This document shows, piece after piece, positions 55,150 through 64,000 of a DNA stretch of 64,000 bases (position 1 is the stretch's first letter; every line of letters begins with the position of its first letter). The stretch is from Muraenolepis orangiensis (lineage: Eukaryota > Chordata > Actinopteri > Gadiformes > Muraenolepididae): NCBI GenBank assembly GCA_027704905.1, contig CM051021.1, positions 1,130,490 through 1,194,489 of the forward strand, read 5' to 3'. Below the pieces are notes generated by a model, which saw nothing but the letters and a program-made list of their open reading frames with translations, was not told the origin of the DNA and ran no database searches. The position numbers and the translations under genes were made by a program.

Positions 55150-55301
55150 CGGAAGGCAGGATAGCTCAATTCGTTGGGACTTGGCTTGGGAACCGGAAGG
55201 TCGCCGGTTCAAGTCCCCGAAACACCTGGGGGCACAGCTGAGGTGCCCTTGAGCAAGGCACCAGACCCCTACACTGCTCCCCGGGCAGCTGTATATGCAA
55301 T
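55150..55301 (+). mobile_element. tRNA-derived SINE, copy 8, left part
   Basis: GGCAGGATAGCTCAATTCGT (box A) and GTCGCCGGTTCAAGTCCCCG (box B), body to GCAGCTGTATATGCAATAT. The element resumes after Rex1 copy B at 58679 (AGCTGCCCACTGCTCCTAAT). Confidence 0.92.
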
Positions 55302-55567
55302 ATAGGCTTTCGACTTCCGCGGCTGCGACGAGCGGCAGCCAGCAACAGTTGCTCCCCCTCCCCTCTTACTTTTTAGTTATTTATTCTTATATTATTGTTG
55401 TTTTTAGTATCGTTTTTCGTTAAGTAGTTGTGCAACCCTCAGCCAACTATGTTTAGGGAAGTTTTTGCCGTGTTTCTCATTCTGGGGACACAAACCGTGA
55501 ACTGAACCGTGTCTCCGTCGCGGCTCAACATTACGGCGGAGCTATTGTCTACGCGCAGGGTCAGCTG

Positions 55568-56161
55568 TTGTCGCTACAACAGACCTCGCTGCTACGGGAG
55601 AGGCCCGACATCCCTGACCTCCCCAGGGAGCTGAGGAGGACGTACAGGGGACGCAAGGCTGGACGTAAACAGCGGGAGAGGAAGCGGAGATATAAACCAT
55701 ATCTCCCTTCCATCACCATGGGGAACGTGAGGTCGCTAGCGAACAAGATGGATGAGCTAGCGGGCCTGGTGAGAACCCAGCGGGTGTACCGGGAGAGCAG
55801 CGTGCTTTGTTTCACGGAGACGTGGCTCCATGAGGACACCCCGGACTCCAGTGTTACCGCGGACGGCTTTCTGACTGTCCGGGCAGACAGGACGCACCGG
55901 GAGAGTGGCAAGAGGAAAGGTGGGGGACTTGCTATTCTCGTTAACAACAAGTGGTGTAACCCTGGACATGTTACTGTGAAGGAACGTGTGAGTAGCCCGG
56001 ACATTGAACTGCTGGCCGTGAGTCTGCGGCCGTACTATCTGCCACGAGAGTTCTCCCACGTGCTTCTCCTTGTTGTTTACATTCCACCGTCGGCAAACGC
56101 GGCGCTCGCGTCTGACGTCACCCACTCCGTCGTCCAACACTGCCCACCTTCAAGCAGTTAG
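55568..56161 (+). pseudogene. Rex1 copy B endonuclease part
   Basis: Basic N-terminal stretch (RKAGRKQRERKRRYKPYLPS), then the endonuclease start MGNVRSLANKMDELAGLV, CFTETWLHEDTPDSSVTADG (the E-T-W-L motif), GGGLAILVNNKWCN and REFSHVLLLVVYIPPSANAA. Stops after two deletions of roughly 77 and 45 bp relative to copy A that remove the GDFN region, so no active endonuclease can be made. Confidence 0.87.
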
Positions 56162-56239
56162 TATGTTAAGGAGGCATACACTGCCACCGCCCTTCCTCCT
56201 CTTGGAAGGTCAGACCACAACCTCATCCACCTTCAGCCC

Positions 56240-56737
56240 TTGTATAGGCCTCTAGTCCAGCGGCTGCCTGTGACCATAAGGACTGTGAGGAGATGGTCAC
56301 AGGAGGCCGATGAGGACTTGCGGGGCTGCTTTGAGTCAACAGACTGGGATTTCCTCTGTGATTTGCATGGAGAGGACCTTGATGATCTCACGGAATGTAT
56401 AACAGGGTACATCAACTTCTGTGTGGACAGTGTTGTTCCCACAGAGACTGTACGCTGTTTCCCCAACAACAAGCCGTGGGTCACCCGAGACATCAAGGTC
56501 CTGCTCAATGAGAAGAAGAGGGCCTTCAGAGACGGGGACAGGGAGCAGATGAGGCGGGTTCAGAGGGAGCTGAAGGAGAGGATCCAGCAGGGCAAAGACA
56601 ACTACAGCAGGAAGCTGGAGCACAAACTTCAGCAGAACAACCTGAAGGATGTGTGGAGTGGCATGAGGAGCATCACTGGCTACAAACAACCTGGTAGCCA
56701 GACAATAGGGGGGGTCCTGACCGGGCCAACAAGTTGA
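56240..56737 (+). pseudogene. Rex1 copy B endonuclease end and linker
   Basis: MYRPLVQRLPVTIRTVRRWS to KLEHKLQQNNLKDVWSGMRS, almost identical to copy A, ending because the G-run at 56708-56714 has seven G residues instead of eight. Confidence 0.85.
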
Positions 56738-58371
56738 ATTTGATTTTCAATAGATTCAATGAGTGGGCTCCGGTCTACCCCCCCTCCCCCAGCAGCTACA
56801 ACCATTCCCCTCCAGCCCCCCAGCCCTGCTGTTCCCCCTCCCCCACTGTCCCTCTCCAGCGACAACATACCTGTTCTCTCTCCCCCACCACCACTACCTC
56901 ACCCCTCCCCATCAACACAACAGAGACTCTTCCTGCCCCCACACACGGCACACAGACCTTCACAGCTGAGCAGGTGAGGAAAGTGCTGTGCAGGCTCCAC
57001 CCAGGCAAGGCTGCAGGTCCTGACGGCGTTAGCCCGAGGGTCCTCAAAACATGTGCTGCCCAGCTGAGTGGAGTCTTGCAGTACATCTTCAACCTGAGCA
57101 TGAGACTGGAGAGGGTCCCTGTGCTGTGGAAGACATCCTGCCTGGTGCCGGTTCCGAAGAAGGCACGTCCCAGCACCTCTAACGACTACAGACCGGTGGC
57201 GCTGACGTCCCACGTGTCGAAGTCCTTTGAGAGGCTGGTCCTGTCGCTTCTTCGGCCCCTGGTCAGATCATCGCTGGACCCTCTTCAGTCGAAACTGGGA
57301 GTGGAGGACGCCATCATCTTCCTGCTTCATCGTGCCTACGCCCACTTGGACAGACCCGGGAGCACTGTGAGAATCATGTTTTTTGACTTCTCCAGTGCGT
57401 TCAACACCATCCGGCCTGCCCTGCTGGGGAGTATGCTGACGGCGATGAAGGTGGACTCTTCCCTGGTTTCCTGGATTGCAGACTATTTGACGGGTCGTCC
57501 ACAGTTTGTCAGACTGCAGGACTGTGTGTCTGACACTGTGGTCAGCAGCACTGGTGCTCCACAGGGAACGGTTCTTTCCCCATTCCTGTTCACCCTTTAC
57601 ACCTCAGACTTCCAGTACAACTCAGAGTCCTGCCATCTGCAGAAGTTCTCGGACGACTCTGCAGTTGTTGGTTGTGTCAGCGAGGGAAACAATGAGGAGA
57701 ACAGGGGTGTCGTGGACTCCTTCGTTGAGTGGTGTGAGCTGAACCACATGCAGCTCAACACAGACAAGACGAAGGAGATGGTGGTGGACTTCCGCAGGAG
57801 GAAATCTACCCCCACACCCATTTCCATCAAGGGTGTGTCCGCAGAAGTTGTTCAGGAATATAAATACCTGGGAGTTCACCTGGACAACAAACTGGTCTGG
57901 GCCAAGAACTCTGAGGCTGTGTACAAGAAGGGCCAGAGCCGTCTCTACTTCCTGCGGAGGCTCCGGTCCTTCAACGTTTGTAACACGATGCTGAAGATGT
58001 TCTACCAGTCGGTGGTAGCCAGTGCCATCTTCTCCGGTGTCGTGTGCTGGGGAAGCAGGTTGAGGTCAGCAGACGCCAACAAGATCAGCAGGATCGTCAG
58101 GAAGGCTGGCGCTGTCCTGGGGGTCCAGCTGGACTCCTTGTTGGTGGTGTCTGAGAGGAGGATGCTGCGCAAGCTGCGTAGTATCCTTGACAACAACTCT
58201 CACCCTCTCCATCAGGTGCTGACCTCATACAGAAGCACCTTCAGCAACAGACTCATTCCACCCAGGTGCACCACAGAACACCACAGTAAGTCCTTTCTTC
58301 CTGTGGCCATCAGTCTCTATAATTCATCTACCTCGGGTCGTGAGAGGGACAGTGGAGACTCAGTGACCTGA
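56734..58371 (+). pseudogene. Rex1 copy B linker and reverse transcriptase, open 545-codon frame
   Basis: Starts in the proline-rich linker (FNRFNEWAPVYPPSPSSYNH) and stays in frame with the reverse transcriptase to the stop at 58371: HPGKAAGPDGVSPRVLKTCA, FDFSSAFNTIRPALLGS, GAPQGTVLSPFLF, FSDDSAVVGCVSEGNNEE and YKYLGVHLDNKLVWA. One short in-frame loss (FAYQP) occurs in front of KLGVEDA at about 57288. The reverse transcriptase is intact in outline, but separated from its endonuclease. Confidence 0.87.
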
Positions 58372-58678
58372 GGCCAACGCACTGTTATTATTATTTTTTT
58401 GGTCAACGCATGTAAATCATTTCACTGTAATTTTGCACTGTAAATTCAATTTCACTTTTCACTTTTCACATGCAATTCATCTATCAATACATTTAGATTT
58501 CATTTAGAGTTCATTTAGTTATATTTTGTTTATACTAGTTTTGTTTAGTTAGTTTGTTATTTAGTTTTTAGCTTTTAGGTATTAGTATATTTTTGTGTGC
58601 ATTTATTCCCCCTGTTTCAACTGTTGCACCTTAATTTCCCTCGGGATAAATAAAGTTATCTTGAATCTTGAATCTTGA

Positions 58679-58797
58679 ATAGCTGCCCACTGCTCCTAAT
58701 ACTAGGATGGGTTAAATGCAGAGACATTTTTTTTTACTGTGAGTTTGTACACGTGACAAATAAAGAGAATTAAATCCTCCATATTTAGATTTTAGAC
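58679..58797 (+). mobile_element. tRNA-derived SINE, copy 8, right part
   Basis: AGCTGCCCACTGCTCCTAAT, TAGGATGGGTTAAATGCAGA and tail AATAAAGAGAATTAAATCCT, completing the SINE that starts at 55150. Confidence 0.92.
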
Positions 58798-59400
58798 CTG
58801 CAAGAGGTGGCCTCACCATAATCATGTATATTGGATCATCTGCATCGTCCAATTGGAGCTTCCGATATGTATTTTAGTGACAGACCGGTGAACCTGATGA
58901 CACCCGCGATGTCCGGTGGTTGCCGATCGATCAGAACGTAGATTGAATTATACTTCCTGTACGTGCTGCGAACCTGATTCACCGGTTCCCCAGATGGGGG
59001 GGGGGGGGAATGGGAGTCAACATGCACGCAGGTCTGACTCCACCCTGAGTGGGTTTAGAGGGCCGCTCTGTTTCCCCATCAGCGTTCACTAACGCAATAA
59101 GAATGCATTACAGAGCGCTATGTTTTCCAGAGTCAACCAGATCACGCCTTAGAGCCTCAAATACGCCGAGCGGCTCCTGGTCAGAAGTGGGGAAGGGAGA
59201 TGGGCCGAGACTCTGACCGATCCAGGAACATCAGGCCAAGGCTGGACTCCATCGTCTCACAAAACGTAATGACCTAATGACTCCTAACACCTCGATGAAC
59301 CTCACCACGAACCTCGGTTCATCGTGGATTCTGAAGCACAGCATCCCTGAACGGACTGATACTTGGTGGAGAAAAGAGGAACGGAGTGAAGTTTGTCAGA
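58798..59400. other. no gene seen
   Basis: Mixed sequence with a G-run at 58996-59008. No recognised exon. Confidence 0.4.
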
Positions 59401-59926
<526 letters not shown>

Positions 59927-59992
59927 TAAAATATATTTAATTTATTTTTTATTCAATAAAAAAATAAAAAATAAATAAATAATAAATAATAA

Positions 59993-60057
<65 letters not shown>
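59927..60057. repeat. (AAAT)n array
   Basis: AAAT/TAAA units, near perfect from about 59990 to 60052. Confidence 0.96.
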
Positions 60058-60303
60058 AATTGTGTTTTGGGAATGGGAAGTGGTGGTGGTAGTGGTGTAG
60101 GTGATGGTGTTGGTGGAGGTGGTGGTAGCAGTGGTAGGGGTGGTGGTAGTGGTGCTTGTAGTGCTGGATAGGGAGTAAGGGTGTCAATTATAGAACACCA
60201 AGCAATCTTTGTCAAAGGGGGAAGAGCAAATTTATTCATTCATTTTTGATGCACAAAGGACATCACTCTATCTTTCACTCATGGAAAAAGACAGGAGAAA
60301 GAG
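60058..60303. other. GGT-rich and mixed, no gene seen
   Basis: TGGTGG-rich degenerate trinucleotides to about 60165, then mixed sequence. Confidence 0.5.
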
Positions 60304-60468
<165 letters not shown>

Positions 60469-60840
60469 ACTTCCCGGCAGCAGGGGCACACCCAACAACA
60501 CACACACACACAACTTAAAAGTGTAAGTTAATTTGCTGCCTTAAAAACATGAGTTAACTCAAGGTCAAGATAAGCTTTGTTTCAATTCACCAAGTTAAGT
60601 TATACAAGTTGTTTAATTAATGATCATACATTGTTAAAACTTCATACTTTGAGTTAAAGAAACTTAAGATGTTACATTATCTTGTCAAATATATACTGTA
60701 TATCAGTGGTGAAGCTTCAGCGCCTTCAAGGTATTCAGAGAAGACCCTGGAACTCTCAGATGAAACAAAAAAAATCGAATTAATTGTATTAATAAAATGT
60801 AATACAATTTAATCATATTTAATCTCAGCAGGGTCTACAG
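60469..60840. other. no gene seen
   Basis: AT-rich mixed sequence with no recognised exon or repeat. Confidence 0.45.
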
Positions 60841-61181
60841 CAGGGGTTCCCAAAGTGGGGGTCGCGGGACCCCGAGGGGGGGGGTCGCGAGATGATTTCA
60901 GAATCCTCTTGATGTGACCCATGAGGTTTATTTATGTTTTATTTTATTATTATTTTTTTTATCATTTGTATTATTATTATTGTTAATAATAACGTGAGTG
61001 ACAAATAAAGGAATTCTGATTCCCACAGATTCACGACAGTATCATCATTGAAAAAAAGCCACACACAATGTTCGCGATCGCGACATACCCCCCCCCCTCC
61101 CCGTTGGACTTCACGATGTTCGCGATCGCGATTACCCCCCCCCACCCCGTCAGACGGTGATAGTGGGGGGGTAATCGCCAT
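60841..61181. mobile_element. hAT-like MITE, right end missing
   Basis: Left terminus CAGGGGTTCCCAAAGTGGGG; body with TCGCGAGATGATTTCAGAAT, CCTCTTGATGTGACCCATGA and TTCGCGATCGCGATTACC, all shared with 28868-29218. Similarity stops at about 61181, before the terminal inverted repeat, where gypsy D LTR sequence begins. TTCGCGATCGCGA occurs twice in this copy (61071 and 61118). Confidence 0.85.
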
Positions 61182-61255
61182 ACAACACCCAATGAACTCC
61201 CAAACCCCCTTTGTCCTGGAGGGAGACCCATGGTCGGCCAGGCCACAGCGTTACA
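61182..61255 (-). repeat. gypsy D 3' LTR remnant
   Basis: On the minus strand the polypurine tract AGAAGGGGGGGCAG is followed by TGTAACGCTGTGGCC, the expected LTR start. Only about 74 bp remain before the MITE junction. Confidence 0.55.
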
Positions 61256-61267
61256 CTGCCCCCCCTT

Positions 61268-64000
61268 CTAAATCTCCTCGTCCCCGAGGAGCTCAAGCTC
61301 AAAGTCCTGATAACGCTGTGGAACATTACGCTTCCTCACAGGCCGGCCTGGCACCCCTGCCGACACTTCCTGATGTCCCCGGGGAGGAACAACCGCCCCA
61401 AAGGGTGTAACTTGCACCCCATCAGGCTGAACCGAGGAACGCCGTGAGCTGATCGAAGAACGTTGTGGGGGGTCCACCCCCCTGCGTGCAGGCAGCCGGC
61501 TTGGCGATGGGGTCTGGGGAACCTGACCATAAAATGGCAAAGCCGTACCCAGGTATGGGGCTAACCGATCCCGGTGCAGCACCACGACCCGCCCCCGTGG
61601 CGCCAACTTCAACCTGTACACGACCTCACCAACCCGCTCCATGACCCGGCAAGGTCCCACCCAGTTACTCTGCAGTTTTGGTGACCTCCCTTTGGATCTT
61701 TTTGGTCCATAAACCCACACTAGGTCTCCAGCCTGAAAGTGTGTTCCCTTCGTGTGCTGGTCATAGGCTCTCTTCTGCCGGGTCCCTGCCGCCTCAGATT
61801 GTTTCCTGGCAAACTCATGTGCCACCTCCAGCCTTTCCGCTAACTGGGCAGCGTACTCCAGGCCAGCCGGTGCTTGAGGGGCATCCGGAGGCTGTCCGTA
61901 CACAAGAGCAGGCGGCGTTCTAAGTTCCCTACCGAACATCAGCAGGGCAGGTGTACACCCCGTTGTCTCCTGTGTAGCTGACCGGCAGGCCATCAGTACC
62001 AGTGGCAGCTGTAGATCCCAGTCCTTCTGGTCCTTGGCCACCACCAGGGCAAGCTGAGCTCCCAGGGTGCGATTAAACCTCTCCACCAGCCCATCACTCT
62101 GGGGGTGGAGAGGTGTGGTGCGCGTCTTGTGTATAGACAGCTGTCTACACATTTCAGCGAAGAGGTGGGCTTCAAAGTTCCTCCCTTGATCGGAGTGCAA
62201 CTCAGTTGGGACCCCGAACCGGCTGAACATCCCTTTAATCAGCACCTCACATACGGTGCGAGCCTCCTGGTCAGGCACAGCATAGGCCTCGGGCCACTTG
62301 GTGAAATAATCCATGGCAACCACCACATAGCGATTACCACGTGGTGTGCGAGGAAGGGGACCCAGCACGTCGACAGCGACTCGGTCCATGGGTGCCCCTA
62401 CCCTATACTGCTGAAGAGGCGCTCTACTCTGGCCTGCTGGACCCTTGCGGGCCACGCAGGGGTCACATCTCCGACAGAAGGTCTCCACGTCTCGCCTACA
62501 TGTGCCCCAGTAGAATGCCTGGCGAACCCTCTTTAGTGTTTTGTTAACCCCAAAGTGGCCGACCCCATGCAGCCCATGATTGAACTCCAGCACCTCCCCC
62601 TGCCGACTTTTCGGCACCACCACTTGCCACCTCTCTCTACTCGTGGCTGGTTCCTTCCACCGTCTCCAGAGAATTCCATCTCGGAGGGCCAAGCTCTCCC
62701 ACTGGGACCACAACCCCCTGATCGAAGGATTGGCAGAAGCCACTTCGGGCCATTCGGGCCGTTGGCCTCCCTCTAACCATCCCAACACTGTGCTCAGATC
62801 TGGGTCCTCTCTCTGTTCCTTGGCCCAATCAGCTGGGTCATCCAAACGCAGTGCCATACATCTTGCCCCCTGCTCCTTCACAGCCTCTGAGTCTCTCATC
62901 TCAGTGCGGCTGCAGTGAGCACAGTTTGGCCCACAAGGACGCCTGGAGAGTCCATCCGCATTAGTGTGACTGTCCCCCTTCCTGTGAACGATGGTGAAAT
63001 TGTACTCCTGGAGTTGCTCAATCCATCTCGCAACTTGTCCTTCTGGTTCTTTGAAGGACAGCAACCACTTAAGAGACGCATGGTCTGTCCGGATGAGGAA
63101 TTTGAGACCACAGAGGTAGTGTTTGAAGTGGTTCACTGCCTCCACGACCGCAAGCAGCTCCCTCCGAGTCACGCAATAATTGCGTTCGGGTTTAGAGAAT
63201 GTCCTGCTATAGTAAGCAATCACCCGTTCACCGTCCGGGGTCACCTGGGCCAGGACTGCCCCCAGGCCATCATTGCTTGCATCCGTGTCGAGAACAAACT
63301 CTCCATCTGGGTCGGGAGTTGTCAGGATTGGTGACTGACATAGGGCGGCCTTGAGTGTCTCAAATGCCTGCTGTTGGTCTGGGCCCCACTCAAAGCGAAC
63401 ATTTTTGTTCGTCAGGCGGTTCAGAGGTGCGGCCACTGTGGAGAACCCTGCGACAAAACGGCGATAATATGAGGCCAGCCCCAGGAAGGACCGAAGCTCA
63501 GACAGGTTCTTGGGGATCGGCCAGTCTCGGACTGCGGCGACTTTCCCATCTTCAGTGGCAACCCCTTCGCCACTAACTCGATGGCCCAGGAAGGTGAGCT
63601 CCTTCCGCATCAGGTTGCACTTCTCCGGGTGCAGCTTGAGCCCAGCTTGCTGTATTTTGGAGATGACCAGGCGAAGTGATGCCAAAGCAGTGTCGAAGTC
63701 CGATCCATGGACAAGGACATCATCCAGGTAGACCTGTAAGTTCTTTGCTGGGACTCCGACCAACACTTTCTCCATGAGCCTTTCAAACGTGGCCGGAGCA
63801 TTACATAGACCAAAAGGCATGGTGGTGAACTGCCATAGCCCAGAGCCCGTTGTAAAGGCTGTTTTCGGTCGTGCCTCAGCAGAAAGTGGCACCTGCCAAT
63901 AGCCACTCCTTAGGTCAAGGGACGAGAACCAGGCGGAGCCCTTAATCCCGTCCAGGGACTCCTCGATTCGAGGCAAAGGGTATGAATCCTTGACTGTGAC
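61268..64000 (-). CDS. gypsy D Pol polyprotein (RT-RNaseH-integrase), partial
   Basis: An uninterrupted frame of 910 residues from the window edge to the stop at 61268; no start codon is in view. Counting from the edge: RT with SSLDLRSGYWQ (about 26-36), MPFGLCNAPATF (61-72) and the catalytic YLDDVL (91-96). RNase H has FVLDTDASNDGLG (about 235-247), RTDHASLKWLL and NADGLSRRP. Integrase has the H-H-C-C finger (H about 478-481, CRRCDPC about 509-515). Its core contains VDVLGP (D544), HSDQGRN (D604) and SDGLVERFN (E640), i.e. D-D-35-E. A WVGPC...VYRLKL GPY/F-type module and a basic Pro/Arg-rich tail follow; I see no chromodomain. All catalytic residues are present, so this copy may be young. 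Confidence 0.95.
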   Translation of the reverse strand, partial: VTVKDSYPLPRIEESLDGIKGSAWFSSLDLRSGYWQVPLSAEARPKTAFTTGSGLWQFTTMPFGLCNAPATFERLMEKVLVGVPAKNLQVYLDDVLVHGSDFDTALASLRLVISKIQQAGLKLHPEKCNLMRKELTFLGHRVSGEGVATEDGKVAAVRDWPIPKNLSELRSFLGLASYYRRFVAGFSTVAAPLNRLTNKNVRFEWGPDQQQAFETLKAALCQSPILTTPDPDGEFVLDTDASNDGLGAVLAQVTPDGERVIAYYSRTFSKPERNYCVTRRELLAVVEAVNHFKHYLCGLKFLIRTDHASLKWLLSFKEPEGQVARWIEQLQEYNFTIVHRKGDSHTNADGLSRRPCGPNCAHCSRTEMRDSEAVKEQGARCMALRLDDPADWAKEQREDPDLSTVLGWLEGGQRPEWPEVASANPSIRGLWSQWESLALRDGILWRRWKEPATSRERWQVVVPKSRQGEVLEFNHGLHGVGHFGVNKTLKRVRQAFYWGTCRRDVETFCRRCDPCVARKGPAGQSRAPLQQYRVGAPMDRVAVDVLGPLPRTPRGNRYVVVAMDYFTKWPEAYAVPDQEARTVCEVLIKGMFSRFGVPTELHSDQGRNFEAHLFAEMCRQLSIHKTRTTPLHPQSDGLVERFNRTLGAQLALVVAKDQKDWDLQLPLVLMACRSATQETTGCTPALLMFGRELRTPPALVYGQPPDAPQAPAGLEYAAQLAERLEVAHEFARKQSEAAGTRQKRAYDQHTKGTHFQAGDLVWVYGPKRSKGRSPKLQSNWVGPCRVMERVGEVVYRLKLAPRGRVVVLHRDRLAPYLGTALPFYGQVPQTPSPSRLPARRGVDPPQRSSISSRRSSVQPDGVQVTPFGAVVPPRGHQEVSAGVPGRPVRKRNVPQRYQDFELELLGDEEI

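Larger units (their letters stand above)
55302..58678 (+). mobile_element. Rex1-type LINE, copy B, inserted in a SINE
   Basis: About 3.4 kb from AGGCTTTCGACTTCCGCGGC to the tail CTTGAATCTTGAATCTTGAAT. It has a GC-rich 5' region, endonuclease, linker, reverse transcriptase and a 3' UTR with AATAAAG. It is the longest Rex1 copy in the window. Relative to copy A it lacks two short segments in the endonuclease (around 56127 and 56160), one G in the linker G-run (56708-56714) and several bases in the 3' UTR. Confidence 0.92.
61182..64000 (-). mobile_element. Ty3/gypsy retrotransposon, minus strand, running off the right edge (gypsy D)
   Basis: Contains pol from the reverse transcriptase palm to the C-terminus, then the polypurine tract and an LTR remnant. 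Gag, protease and the 5' LTR, if present, are beyond 64000. The sequence is more GC-rich than its surroundings. Confidence 0.92.

Overview
The window looks like nuclear DNA from a teleost fish. The evidence is the repeat content: L2 and Rex1-type non-LTR retrotransposons, Ty3/gypsy LTR elements, a tRNA-derived SINE in eight places, hAT-like and pogo-like DNA transposons, and a great many CA/GT, GA/CT and other simple repeats. There are no bacterial-style operons, and coding sequence appears as short exons with GT..AG junctions. I saw no structural RNA genes and no CRISPR arrays.

Only two host-type genes can be supported. The first is an ADAM-family metalloprotease of the ADAM12/19/33 group, most like ADAM33, on the minus strand. 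I find seven exons in the correct order between 41173 and 8442: two prodomain exons, three metalloprotease exons and two cysteine-rich exons. The active-site exon has lost the first zinc-binding histidine (Leu instead) and the conserved glycine (Trp instead). No disintegrin exons are present in the 1.27 kb where they should be. Either this is a pseudogene or the copy is catalytically dead and rearranged. Its introns carry most of the transposons of the left two thirds. The second is the 3' end of a fish gene resembling the C-terminal region of SAMD3-like proteins (42904-44221, plus strand), with three in-phase exons and one in-frame stop codon.

Layout. 1-2400: simple repeats. 2401-4800: a broken pogo-type transposon with a Rex1 tail inserted in it. 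4900-10555: simple repeats, a 50-bp minisatellite and the leftmost ADAM exon. 10556-17672: a complete but decayed chromodomain gypsy with matching LTRs and a 5-bp target duplication; it contains a THAP-domain DNA transposon, which contains an L2 LINE. 17900-26061: SINEs, five ADAM exons and several minisatellites, one of which repeats an ADAM splice donor. 26556-28386: LTR and gag remnants. 28868-29218: an intact hAT-like MITE. 30878-33300: SINE, LINE and dispersed repeats. 33530-36697: a minus-strand gypsy whose reverse transcriptase is split by an 830-bp minisatellite. 37826-41173: LINE, SINE and an ADAM prodomain exon. 41200-47600: the SAMD3-like fragment and sparse repeats. 47650-50100: a duplicated block and a second L2. 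50710-58795: two long, near-identical Rex1 copies, one inside a SINE. 59400-61181: simple repeats and a truncated MITE. 61182-64000: a gypsy with an uninterrupted 910-residue pol reading frame that runs off the right edge.

Nothing here is a wholly new type of system that I can demonstrate. The most unusual observations are the dead ADAM active site, the amplified splice-donor minisatellite, the minisatellite grown from reverse-transcriptase coding sequence, and the three-level transposon nest in which the THAP reading frame stays in register around the L2.
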